DNA from: Poa pratensis
Taxonomy: Eukaryota > Streptophyta > Magnoliopsida > Poales > Poaceae
Assembly (NCBI GenBank): GCA_947311845.1
Contig: CAMZMU010000049.1
Coordinates: 10,741,138 to 10,805,137, forward strand
Length of the DNA: 64,000 nt
Direction: 5' to 3'
In this document: positions 46,579-56,479 of the stretch, one piece after another
Numbering within the stretch: the first letter of the stretch is position 1
Layout of the letters: the number at the start of each line of letters is the position of its first letter
Notes under the pieces: generated by a model
What the model saw: the letters and a program-made list of their open reading frames with translations, nothing else
What the model was told of the DNA's origin: nothing
Databases searched by the model: none
Translations under genes and position numbers: made by a program

Positions 46579-48041
46579 CTATCTCTTCATAAGAGGCTGA
46601 GTAAGGTGATGGCGGAGTACTTGAAGGGTGCCATATGTGTGTTTCTTGAAATGAGATTGATTGAGGTTGGGAATCTTCTTGAGAATGAGCTTCATGACAT
46701 AGGGAGCATACATAGGATTCTTCCTCTCGTGAATAGCAATGTTGATCTCACACTTGATAAAATCCATGACATCAATCTCAAACCCTTGACAATTCGGACC
46801 TGCAAGGTATGTCTTGTGGCAATGGTACATGAGGTTGACAAGAGCTCCACGGATAGCATCCGTATTCCCGGCTTGAGGTGCAATGCTCCAACGAAACATG
46901 CGAATCAAGATGTTGTAGATGGGCTTGAGTCCTTTGGTGGTAGCAAGGGCACCCCCTCTAGCAGCAAGAGGGGCAAGGATCTTCTTATCATAGGCCACGC
47001 CTTCAACATGCATCCGGTGACCAACGGGTTCATTCACACCTTTGAACACATACCCCAAGGCTTCTCCAAATTCTGAGTAGTGTGCACTAACTTTGAGAGG
47101 CCCCGTCATCCATGTCATTTTGGTGTCCTCCTCATCTCCAAGCACAAGAGTGGCAAAGAACTGTTGGACCATGTCAATATCATAGTCTTGTTGGGTGGTG
47201 ATAAGGGGCTCAAGACCAATCTTCCTAGCAACCCATAATGCATCCGCAAAGTATGTCTTCTTGGCCAACACGTCAAAGTTCAGCGGTTTTTGAGGACACA
47301 CAAGAGCTTTTGGGTCCAAATTGGCATATATTTCCTTCATAATGAGCTCTTGCTCCTTTCTCCAAAAGTGACCATCGGTGGAGTTGTTTGGCATGTCATA
47401 GAAATTCTGCGCCCTCATTGTCCGAAATTCTTCCTTGTTCAACCCCTTCAAAGTGGTCAAGTTGTCAAACTTGGCCTTCTTGGCCCTTTCTTCTCGAAGG
47501 AAGGCAGCCTCTTGCCTAGCCCTTCTAGCATCAGCAGCCTGTTTCTGCTTAAGAGCACCACTCTGCACATGCTTGTCTTGTTCTTCATCATAGATCAAAT
47601 AGTCTCGACCTTGGAGCTTGTTCTTCTTTGACTTCTTAATAGTCGAGGATGAGGATGAAGGACCGGGATACTTCTTGCTAGCTGTGAAACAGGATTAGAA
47701 AGGTAGCATTGAGGTAGGCATACATGTCCATGGAATTTCAACGAAAGAAAAAAATAGAGGAATTTCTTCTCAGGTTTGATCTAGACCGGAGTTTCCGGTC
47801 TCAGGGGGCGGAGATTCCGGCCATACCGGAGTCTCCGGCCAGGAAGGCCGGAGTTTCCGGCCCTGAGGCCAAAACTCGAACCTAGGTCAAAATTTGAGGG
47901 GAAAATCACACTAGCAATTTTCTAGATAGTGCATTGCCATCCTAAAGGTTCTACACCACGAGATTCTACAAGAACTACTCTCAAAACCAAATCTAGGATG
48001 AAACCCTAGAGGAAAGAGAGAGTGGTACCCGTTTCCTTCAT
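46579..48041 (-). CDS. Third ORF of the Copia element, with a predicted intron
   Basis: Exon 2 (47681-46579) contains a 339-residue frame from an internal Met at 47598. It is Lys/Arg-rich at first (KQKQAADARRARQEA), then a globular part with FYDMPNNSTDGHFWRKEQEL, WMTGPLKVSAHYSEFGEALG and NILIRMFRWSIAPQAGNT. The style matches the putative plant transposon protein domain found as an extra ORF in grass retroelements. That assignment is from memory. The frame stays open upstream to an acceptor GTTTCACAG at 47682. A short exon 1 (48041-48029, starting MKET) ends in a donor GG|GTACC whose phase fits exactly. No signal peptide or clear membrane span is seen, so an envelope role is not supported here. 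Confidence 0.6.
47786..47860. repeat. CCGGA-N3-TCCGG cluster inside the third-ORF intron
   Basis: About four copies (for example CCGGAGTTTCCGG, CCGGAGTCTCCGG) lie about 105-180 bases upstream of the acceptor. The same motif forms the LTR arrays. Confidence 0.8.
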
Positions 48042-48253
48042 GGTGAGATCCAAACGGAGAGGAGGAAGATCCCCAACGCTTGGGAGGTGGAGGAGCCGGT
48101 GGCACGGCGGATTCCGGCGGCGGGGAGCGGCCGGAGACGGTCTTGGAGCAGTGGCGGCGACTGGGGAGAGGTTGGGGAGCAGGGGTGTGTGGAGAGTTAT
48201 GAGAAAACTCCCCACCCCGATCCCCTTTTAGAATCCCAGGAAAAACGCCGCGT

Positions 48254-48366
48254 CCGGAGTCTCCGGCCTAAAGCACCGGAGTTTCCGGTTGACCGGAGTT
48301 TCCGGGCTTTAGGGCGGAGACTTTGGACAGACCGGAGTCTCCGGTGTTTCACACCGGAATCTCCGG
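48254..48366. promoter_or_regulatory. CCGGA-N3-TCCGG cluster upstream of the third ORF
   Basis: Five to six copies lie 210-325 bases upstream of the third-ORF ATG at 48041, the position expected of an upstream promoter element. A weak TATA-like TCTAAAAGG on the minus strand is near 48222-48230. Promoter function is inferred from the equivalent array upstream of the LTR TATA box. Confidence 0.5.
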
Positions 48367-48862
48367 ACCCAAAACTCCAAAACTGCCAGTTTTAAATTGG
48401 GGACATGTATGTTGCAAGATGAGCACGGCTTTTAGATAAGATGGCTTAGGTTTAGAACAAAGTCACTGATGGTGGGATACACACTAGGAATTGCAAGATG
48501 CAAATATAAAAGCCAATTCCAAGTTTTTCTCCCAAAAACACCATAAAGGTCTAGAAAACCCAAATAAGTCTATTAAACCCAAATAAAATCAACTCTTCAC
48601 AAAGAAGAGGGCGGTGGCCTAGGCCACCATGTATGAGTGTGTGGTGTGACACCGCGAAGATATATCTTGGGTTCACGGCCACTACTCGTCATTTAAGCTC
48701 ATAATTCATAAAATGAAAATATAGAGACAAAATGAGTTCTTGCTATCGGCATAATGGGGGGAGGGATAGACCAATGGATTAGGACCGCACTCCCCCTATG
48801 TCCATGCCTACATCCAAACCAAATTACTATTGTCTAATATGGGTAGGTATGCAAGAAGTCCA

Positions 48863-50518
48863 CTAAGTCCAATTGCTTATGTCCACCACATTTAGTTCTC
48901 CTCTCAACTCCTTGAATCTTGCTTCACCAAGAGGCTTTGTGAACATATCGGCGAGTTGATGCTTGGTGTTGACATACTTGATTGCAATATCACCCTTCTC
49001 AACATGATCTCGAATAAAATGATACCGGATCTCAATATGCTTGGTCTTCCCATGAAGTACCGGATTGTGAGCAATTTTGATGGCACTTTCATTGTCACAT
49101 AAAAGAGGCACTTTGTCACAAATGACACCATAATCCTTTAAAATTTGCCTCATCCATAATAATTGTGCACAACAACTTCCGGCGGCAATGTATTCGGCTT
49201 CGGTGGAGGACGAGGCCACACAATTTTGCTTCTTGGAAGACCAACTCACAAGAGACCTACCAAGGAATTGGCAAGTACCCGAAGTTGATTTTCTATCCAT
49301 TTTGCAACCCGCCCAATCCGCATCCGAATAACCTACAAGATCAAAGCTTGTCCCATGGGGGTACCAAAGACCATAGTTAGGAGTATCTATCAAGTATCTT
49401 AGAATCCTTTTAACCGCGGTTTCATGACTTTCCTTAGGACTTGATTGGAATCTTGCACACATACCCACACTAAACATAATATCCGGTCTAGATGCACAAA
49501 GGTAAAGTAAAGATCCAATCATAGAACGATAAAGCTTGGGATCAACTTCCTTACCCTTCGGATCTAAGTGTAGATCCGCCTTAGAGTCCATGGGAAACTT
49601 ATATGGCTTGGCGTTGTTCATATCAAATTTCTTGAGCATGTCTTGAATATACTTGGCTTGACATAAGAATGTTCCTTCACTATATTGGTGGATTTCAAAG
49701 CCAAGAAAATACTTCAATTCTCCCATCATGGACATCTCAAATTCCTTGGTCATTAGCTTAGAGAATTGATCACTAAATTCATGGTTAGTAGAACCAAAGA
49801 TAATATCATCAACATATATTTGGCATACGAAAAGCTCTCCATTTATCCTTTTTGTGAAAAAGGTGGGATCGATTACCCCAATTTCAAAACCATGGTCTAC
49901 TAAGAACTCCTTGAGATGATCATACCAAGCACGTGGAGCTTGCTTGAGCCCATAAAGGGCCTTATGTAGTAAGTAGACATGGTTAGGAAATTTAGGGTCT
50001 TCAAAACCCGGAGGTTGTTTCACATACACTAATTCACTTAGTGGACCATTTAGAAAAGCACTTTTAACATCCATTTGATATAAGGTAATGTTATGAGTAG
50101 ATGCATAGGCAATCAATAAACGAATAGATTCAAGTCTAGCAACGGGGGCATAAGTTTCACCGTAGTCGACTCCTTCGATTTGGGTGTAGCCTTGTGCAAC
50201 CAATCTTGCTTTGTTGCGAATGACTTGACCATGTGAGTCTTGCTTGTTCTTGAATATCCACTTGGTTCCAATGACATTATGTGATGTGTCTTTGGGTCTT
50301 TCAACTAATGACCATACTTTGTTGCGCTCGAAGTTGTTCAATTCTTCATGCATGGCCGCAACCCAATCCATGTCTTCAAGAGCATCATATACCTTGAGAG
50401 GTTCTAAGCTAGACAAACAAGAGACATGACCACAAAAGTTAGTTAATTGATTACGTGTGGACACACCCTTACGAATACTCCCAAGGATATTTTCTTTGTA
50501 GTGTTGGAGATGATCCAA
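48863..50518 (-). CDS. Reverse transcriptase-RNase H of the Copia element
   Basis: This is an intact 551-residue frame. The RT N-terminal part has WIFKNKQDSHGQVIRNKARL and GYTQIEGVDYGETYAPVARL, with MDVKSAFLNG near residue 150. The catalytic YVDDIIFGS lies near residue 237. RNase H motifs follow in order: YSDADWAGCK, STEAEYIAAG, LCDNESAIKIAHNP and the terminal H in KHIEIRYHFIRDH. The product copies the element RNA into DNA in the particle. The start Met is internal to the polyprotein. The frame is separated from integrase by the broken linker at 50548-50940. KQPPGFEDPKFPNHVYLLHK and the RT style are Sirevirus-like. Confidence 0.92.
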   Translation of the reverse strand: MDHLQHYKENILGSIRKGVSTRNQLTNFCGHVSCLSSLEPLKVYDALEDMDWVAAMHEELNNFERNKVWSLVERPKDTSHNVIGTKWIFKNKQDSHGQVIRNKARLVAQGYTQIEGVDYGETYAPVARLESIRLLIAYASTHNITLYQMDVKSAFLNGPLSELVYVKQPPGFEDPKFPNHVYLLHKALYGLKQAPRAWYDHLKEFLVDHGFEIGVIDPTFFTKRINGELFVCQIYVDDIIFGSTNHEFSDQFSKLMTKEFEMSMMGELKYFLGFEIHQYSEGTFLCQAKYIQDMLKKFDMNNAKPYKFPMDSKADLHLDPKGKEVDPKLYRSMIGSLLYLCASRPDIMFSVGMCARFQSSPKESHETAVKRILRYLIDTPNYGLWYPHGTSFDLVGYSDADWAGCKMDRKSTSGTCQFLGRSLVSWSSKKQNCVASSSTEAEYIAAGSCCAQLLWMRQILKDYGVICDKVPLLCDNESAIKIAHNPVLHGKTKHIEIRYHFIRDHVEKGDIAIKYVNTKHQLADMFTKPLGEARFKELRGELNVVDISNWT

Positions 50519-50547
50519 TGTTGATGCACGCCGAATGACTCGGCGTT

Positions 50548-50940
50548 CTATGGCTTGACCAATTGTTTCACCAACACGAACATCTTCATCATTTCCTTCA
50601 TCTTGTTCATGGTCAACCCGAAGTGGAGTTCTTGGAGATGGGGGTTCATCATGTTCTTGTTTCCACTAGAGTTGGGTGGGTCTTGACCATTATCTTGCTC
50701 ATGTGGATGACTATCATGATCTTGTTCTTGTATAGCTTGTTGATCAATGGTTGAGGTGGATGGTTCAACTTGAGTAGAACTTGTTCCTTCTTCTTGAGTG
50801 TCCATAATAGGTTCTTCAATAGGAATAAGTTCCCCTATGCCCATAGTTCTTATGGCTTGAGGTGGAGGTACATCACCTACATTATCATGATCAATATGCT
50901 CCGCTTGGGAGCCATTATCCTCGACAAACTCCACATTCAT
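50548..50940 (-). pseudogene. Integrase-RT linker of the Copia element, out of frame
   Basis: 130 residues, Gln/Glu/Asp/Ser/Pro-rich (for example IMDTQEEGTSSTQVEPSTST), starting MNVEFVEDNGSQ, typical of the variable segment between integrase and RT. Breaks at both ends (stop at 50937-50939, frame change near 50540-50640) cut the polyprotein. Confidence 0.7.
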
Positions 50941-52200
50941 AGATTCTTCAACACATCCGGTGGATATGTTGTAGACCCTATAAGTGTGGAGTTTGCGGCA
51001 TATCCAACAAAAATACCATCAAAAGTTCTAGATTCAAATTTAGCAATTGGGCAACCTTTAATGTAAACATGGCATTTGCATCCAAATACGCGAAAGTAAG
51101 AGACATTTGGCTTTTTACCGATAAGGAGTTCATATGGTGTCTTTTTCATGAGAGGACGAAAGAAGAGCCGGTTGGAGTAGTGGCAAGCGGTATTGATGGC
51201 TTCGGCCCAAAAGTTATATGGGGAACGAAATTCGGCCAACATAGTTCTTGCCATATCAATAAGAGTGCGGTTCTTCCTTTCGGCGACACCATTTTGTTGA
51301 GGAGTATAAGCAGCGGAATATTGGTGTTGAATGCCCTCCCCACTTAGGAAATCATCCATAGTGTAATTCTTGAACTCCGTACCATTGTCACTTCTTATTG
51401 CCAAAATCTTGGAGTCATATTGGCGTTGAACTAAGGTTGCAAAGTCAATGAATATCTTTTGAGTTTCACTCTTCCTCTTGAGGTAGAAAGTCCAACAATA
51501 TCTTGTATAATCATCCACAATCACCAAACAATATTTCTTGCCACCAAGACTATCATATGTGGGAGGCCCAAAGAGATCCATATGAAGGAGCTCCAAAGGC
51601 CTCTCAGTGGAGATAATGCTCTTCTTGGGGTGATTCTTTTCATGCATCTTTCCGGCTATGCAAGCACTACAAGGACGATCTTTGGAAAAATTAACATCGG
51701 TTAGTCCTACCACGTGTCCACCCTTCACAAGAGTTTGCAAATTTCTCATACCGACATGGCCTAGCCGGCGATGCCAAAGCCAACCCTTGTCGGATTTAGC
51801 CATTAGACACGTGGCGATTTGAGTGGTCTCTTTCGAGAAATCGACCACATACAAACCGTTTACACGAAATCCAACAAAGGCTACTTTAAGAGATTGAGTG
51901 AAAAGGATGGTCACGTGGTGTTTATTAAAGATAACGGTGTAACCGACATTGCATAATTGACCAACGGAAAGTAAATTGTATGAAAGGGATTCAACAAGAA
52001 GGACCTTCTCAATGGATAACTCCGGAGTGATCACTACCTTGCCATATCCCAATACCTTAAGTCTTGCATTATTCCCGACGGTGACATGAGAAAATGTGAG
52101 TAATTGATTCAATAGGCCCTTTACTACTTCTTTGCTTCCGGTCATGTGAGATGAACACCCACTATCAATGAGCCATGAAGATCCACCGGAAGAAAAGTCC
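50937..52200 (-). CDS. Protease active site, GAG-pre-integrase and integrase of the Copia element
   Basis: The aspartic protease motif WLIDSGCSSHMTG is encoded at about 52175-52137 and continues into the 402-residue frame that starts at 52145. The zinc-binding module has HRRLGH and CSACIAGKMHEKNHPKK. The integrase core contains LLHMDLFGPPTYDSLGGKKY, then RSDNGTEFKN and [20 protein letters not shown], giving the D,D-35-E acidic residues. It joins the DNA copy to the host chromosome. The frame ends at a stop near 50937 inside what is normally a conserved FVGY...-type C-terminal region, so the polyprotein is interrupted there. Confidence 0.9.
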
Positions 52201-52351
52201 TACAAGGAATCAAGTCTTTGTTTTAGGTACCCATTGTGAAATGGGTCCTCTTTTGTTAGTCACAAGGGTCTTTGGAACCCAAATAGCATAGTGATAATCA
52301 TCTCCATATGAAGTGCCAACATATTTAGCAAAAACACAACCATCTATGATT

Positions 52352-54679
52352 TCATAAGAACATATGAAGGGTTGTATTTTCCCGCAAAGTCATTGTGAGT
52401 GGCATTGCCCCTTGTGGCATCACCACTCGCAATGGTAGTCTCTTTTGCTTGTGCGGGCTTGGCCTTCTTCTTGTTCTTGTTCTTCTTTTCTTCTTGGCAA
52501 CATAACCAAGGCCCTCCTTCCCTATGTGTAGCTTTTGCGCTTGCAAGAGCTCATAAAGAGGTTTCTCACCTTGAGGGCTAGAGGCCTTGGCAAGCTCATC
52601 CTTCAACCTAGCATTTTCCTCAATGACATTTGCATGATCACAAGAAGAAGTGGAGGAACTAGGTACATCAATTTTAGTAGATTGTATTTGAAGTTGTTCA
52701 AAAGACTTGTTGAGAGTAGAGTGTTCACTCTCCAAGGCCTTGTGAGCCTTGGTGAGCATCTCTAGCTCTTCGGCTAGTCTATTATGACCAACACCAAATA
52801 CGACCTTTTGTTTCTCTAAAACCTTGTATTTAGCAATAGCATGGTCACGTTCTTTAATGATTTTAGAAAGAGTTTCATTTTGAGATTCATCAATATTCTC
52901 AAGCTTCTCCTCAAGAGAAACTCGAAGCTCATGCTCTTCCTCAATAGCCATGGTAAGGGAAGCGATCTCATTAGCATATTCTCTTTCAAGTCTCCCCTTT
53001 TCTTCTAGGAGATCTTGTGCCATGCTATATTGATCCATAAGAATCTCAAGCCGAATCTTGCATTCACCTTGCAAGTTAGTCATCAAGAAATCCAAAGCAA
53101 CATTTTCTTCCTTAACTCTAAGACTCATAAGTTCATGCATTTCATTCATAGTCTTAGAAGGAGGGGAAGGTGGTACCTCGGAGAGCTTGGCCATGAGGCA
53201 CGTAGCGTATTTGGTGGTGACATTATCATTGGGGGATTCAAAGAGAGAAGGGGTTGTCGATGAAGCAATGGCTAAAGCGGCCACTCCACTTGTGGTTGTT
53301 TCTTCTTCATCACTCTCCTCCCCGGACATATATTCTTCTTGTACCACCAACACTTTGGAAGGTAGCTTCTTGTTGGAGATGAACTTCTTGAAGTAAGGCT
53401 TCGTGGGAGAAGAACTTGAAGCTTCCTTGAGAATGAGTCTTCCTCCATGTTCTTCACGGTTCTTATAAGGGCATTGGCAACATAGTGGAATTGATCTTGG
53501 CAATTGAAGCAAGTCTTCATTTTTGGGTTGCCCACCTTGTAACCACTTGATTTGTGCTTTTGATCCACATAAGCTTTAGCTTTTGATGGATTCTTCCAAA
53601 AGGTCTTTGCCATGAGAGCCACATAATCTCTATGAGCACTCATGAGTTCATCGGGTGGCAAGTAACTTCCCTCTTCATGATCTTGGTCTTCATCTTGTTC
53701 CACCACCTTGGCCTTCAAAGCAAGTGAGGAGCTTTGGGCCATTCCAATAGCTCGGGCACGAGAGTCTCTAGCAATTTGGGCTTGGACCTTGTAGATTGCA
53801 TCTCTTGCATGACTTCATTTGAGGTCAAGGTGTCATAGTTGTGCTTTCCTTGGAGACTCTTCAAGTCGGTCTCTTCAAACGGCATGAGGGCATTCACATA
53901 CTTCCTCTTGATGTAAGTATCATCCACATGTTTAGCACCAAGGTCTCTATATGCGGAAGCAAGAGCCTTGAGCCTTTGATACATCTCCTCATGAGTTTCA
54001 TCATCTTTCTTGTAGAAGCCTTCAATTTGATTGCTCATGGCTTCATATCTATTTCTCCTCATGCTCTCATTTCCAACGAACACCTCCGTGAGAGTGCCAT
54101 GCTTCCTTGGCGGTGGTGCAATCTTCAATGTGATGAATGTTCTTCTCACCCACGCAACACGGATCACATCAAGAGCGGTGGAATTTAGTTGAGCTTCAAC
54201 TTCTTCTCGCCTTGTCAAATCATTTTCATCCACCGTTGAATCCATCTACAATGATCTTCCAAAGACCTATGCAACCACTTTTCAAGTGAGATTTCATAGA
54301 AGATTGCCAATGGTAAAAGAGATGCATTAAGACTAGGTGGTGCTCCTCTTAAGTGAATAGGAGGATGAGGGATAGGTAGGTCGGGAGAGTAGGCAAAAGG
54401 AACTCTAGCATTTTCTCCTTCCCATTAGTGTTTTAGATGGGGATTCATTTTTATTTTGGTCCACCCCCGGATCCCTTTATCCTCGTTCTCCTTTAACTCC
54501 ACTTGAGGAATCTCCAGAGAAGGAGGTGATGCGGTTACCTTTGCTTCCGAGAGTTTTGCTATCATTTCACGCAACTCATCCATTTTGGTTTCCATAGAGG
54601 TCTTCAAGTTAGTGAAGTCCTCCATGGAAACCGAAGTGGCCGGAAGAGCAAGAGGGTTCCCATCGGCATCGAAGGCCAT
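52352..54679 (-). pseudogene. Gag of the Copia element, broken into four frames
   Basis: Pieces on the minus strand: 54679-54425 (start MAFDADGNPLALPAT, 36 bases past the primer site), 54245-53715 (UBN2-type gag domain, with KDDETHEEMYQRLKALASAY), 53742-53272 (zinc knuckle CFNCQDQFHYVANA) and 53512-52352 (long coiled coil, for example LEKLENIDESQNETLSKII). The knuckle's final Cys is lost because a frame change falls inside it at about 53470-53475. A long coiled coil in gag is known for Sireviruses. At least three breaks mean no complete gag can be made. Confidence 0.85.
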
Positions 54680-54714
54680 ATTTCTCTTAGGCGGTTAAGC
54701 CCGAATAAAGAGCC

Positions 54715-54729
54715 GAGGCTCTGATACCA
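54715..54729 (-). other. Primer-binding site, tRNA-iMet type
   Basis: The minus strand reads TGGTATCAGAGCCTC, complementary to the initiator-tRNA-Met 3' end, two bases from the 5' LTR. Confidence 0.9.
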
Positions 54730-55414
54730 ATTGAAAGGATCGTATGGCCACCTAGAGGGGGGGGTGAATAGGTGCTACTCCAATTTTTAATTCTTTTTCG
54801 ATTAAGGCTTGACTAAAAGGTAAATTCTCTAGATATGCAACTATGGTGAATTTACCTATATGACAAGTTAAGTCTAAACAAGATAAGATACAAGTAGTAA
54901 ATAACTAGAAAGGATAACCGATAGGAAAGCACGCGGAGACAAGGATGTATTCCCGAGTTCCTCCTTTTTAGGGGAGTACGTCTCGTTGGAGGGGTGTGAG
55001 TTTCAAACTCAAGACGCCACAAATGGCCTCACCCTATTCTCCGATGAACCTCGCACAAAAGCTCGGTCCACCTTTCTTTATCGGAATCCGGAGCCGGAGC
55101 CCTTACAACAACTTGAGGCTCAACCCACAAAAGGATTGGGGGCTCTCAATCACCACAACACCTGCTACACAAAAGTAACAAGCAAGTGAGAACAACAAGA
55201 TGCCTAGGTTTTCCTAGTGGAAACCCTAGGCTCAAATCCCTCAAGTGAATGAGGGGAAATGAAGAACTCTTGGTGAAGTAGTAGATCCGGGCCTTCTCCT
55301 TCAATCCTCCAAAGATCAACAAGTTTGGGTGGAGGGATTGGGAGATCTAGTGATTCTTGAGCTTGCAACAATGGTGTACTTCAGATCTGGGCGAGCTAAG
55401 AGCTGGAGGTAGGT

Positions 55415-55436
55415 GGAGGGGTATTTATACCCCTCC
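55415..55436 (-). promoter_or_regulatory. TATA box inside a 22-bp palindrome
   Basis: Arms GGAGGGGTAT and ATACCCCTCC flank a 2-base centre, so the minus strand presents TATAAATA framed by a perfect inverted repeat. The identical palindrome is at 44878-44899 in the other LTR. Confidence 0.75.
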
Positions 55437-55467
55437 AGAAAACTAGCCGTTTTTCTGTCCACTAAGT

Positions 55468-55873
55468 CCGGAGTCTCCGGACCTGGAGACCGGAAACTCC
55501 GGCCTGGGCCGGAAACTCCGGCCCCACTCCGGACCAGATACCGCAGCAGCCGTCGCGATGCTCTTCTTCTCTGCAGGCCGGAAACTCCGGACTGGGAGGC
55601 CGGAAACTCCGGACAGGCCGGAATCTCCGGGCCTACTCCGGGGCAACTCCGGACCCTATACCGCACGCGCCGTCCAGGGAAAGTCTTCGATTCAAACCAC
55701 TGGTCGGGGGCGGAGTCTCCGGACCGCGGGACCGGAAACTCCGGCCGGTGCGGAAACTCCGGTGTTACTCCGGGGTAACTCCGCACCACATCCCGCAGCT
55801 GCCGCCCAGTGGAGCTTTTGCTCCAGAAAATGACTTAGCCGGAGACTCCGGCCACATAGACCGGAGACTCCGG
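55468..55873. repeat. Array of CCGGA-N3-TCCGG palindromes in LTR U3
   Basis: Eleven copies by eye, mostly CCGGAAACTCCGG, CCGGAGTCTCCGG and CCGGAGACTCCGG, plus extra ACTCCGG half-sites, lie directly upstream (minus-strand sense) of the TATA palindrome. The 3' LTR holds the same array at 44931-45336. Confidence 0.85.
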
Positions 55874-56479
55874 ACTGGACAGGCAAATGCACGCTTCTTT
55901 TTCTTGTCAAGTGTTTCGATGCAAAGTGTAATTGTATCATTTCATTCCTGCACCACTTAACATCATATTAAATAATTCCTAGTGTTGTTGCCTAACACAC
56001 AAAACATAGGGGACATAAACTATGTCCTTTCAAAAAGGCTGTGCCCGCCAGCGGTAGTTAGCCCCGCCCGCTGCCACCTGCTTACCATTACCAGTGGCGT
56101 GCACAACGGGACGCACGCCAGCGGTACTTTGTTACCGCTGGGGTACATGATAGGGCGCATGCCAGTGGTAATAGCGCTGGCAGACGACAATGCCAGTCCG
56201 CCAGCGGTAGGGTGGTGGCTATAGGCACAGTCCTACTAGTGGTTCTGACAGCTACCGGAAAAAATGCTCGGAATTTCACCCGTGGGTCTGGCAGCCGTAA
56301 GCTACCTGCCCAACAACATGAGTTGGGCTGCTGTTTTTCATGGGTTTGCCTGAGTTTCTGCAAATTTGGATCCGTTTTGAACACCATCCAATGTTTAAAT
56401 TGAAATTGGGAATCACTTTTGGGTACTTTTTCCTCATAAAAACTTATTTGTTTGCGGTTTATAGGTTAATACTATGCTC

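Larger units (their letters stand above)
45496..48797 (-). promoter_or_regulatory. Serial polypurine tracts upstream of the 3' LTR
   Basis: On the minus strand GGGGGAG tracts occur at 48790-48797, 46002-46015 (CCAAAGGGGGAGAAG), 45587-45594 and, abutting the LTR, 45496-45511 (CCAAAAAGGGGGAGAT). The last is the functional polypurine tract by position. The repeated upstream copies match what I recall of serial tracts in Sireviruses. Confidence 0.65.
44186..56032 (-). mobile_element. Sirevirus-type Copia element with a third ORF, 11.85 kb
   Basis: LTRs at 44186-45495 and 54732-56032 begin TGAAAGG and end CTTTCA, with the target duplication AAAAG at 44181-44185 and 56033-56037. Minus-strand order is tRNA-iMet primer site, gag, protease, integrase, reverse transcriptase-RNase H, then an extra ORF and several polypurine tracts before the 3' LTR. 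This order, the pol sequence style and the extra ORF fit the Sirevirus lineage (Maximus-like in grasses). My hand comparison of the LTRs finds about ten substitutions and a few indels, so insertion is recent. Gag and pol nevertheless contain breaks. Confidence 0.9.
54732..56032 (-). repeat. 5' LTR of the Copia element
   Basis: 1301 bp, nearly identical to 44186-45495. Read on the minus strand, the order is U3 with the palindrome array, then the TATA palindrome, then the rest to the primer site. Confidence 0.92.
39196..56237. mobile_element. CACTA-type element split by a Copia insertion
   Basis: The right end reads inverted as CACTAGTAGGACTGTGCC (ending about 56237), the standard grass CACTA terminus. 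The left end near 39205 is a worn counterpart, CATAGTAGGAAAACGCC. Both ends carry subterminal arrays of TACCGCTGGCGGGC in both orientations (39215-39500 and about 44166-44180 plus 56045-56210). Without the Copia element at 44186-56032 it is about 5.2 kb. No transposase is seen, so it is non-autonomous. I could not verify the 3-bp target duplication. Confidence 0.7.

Noticed and set aside
46579..48041. Third ORF of the Copia element as a true envelope protein
   Set aside because: No signal peptide, no convincing membrane span and a Lys/Arg-rich start; the plant transposon-protein resemblance is the better description.
48904..50429. Short plus- and minus-strand ORFs overlapping the Copia RT
   Set aside because: Shadows of the intact 551-residue RT-RNase H frame.
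39196..56237. 3-bp target duplication for the CACTA element
   Set aside because: The left terminus is worn and no matching triplets could be placed with confidence.
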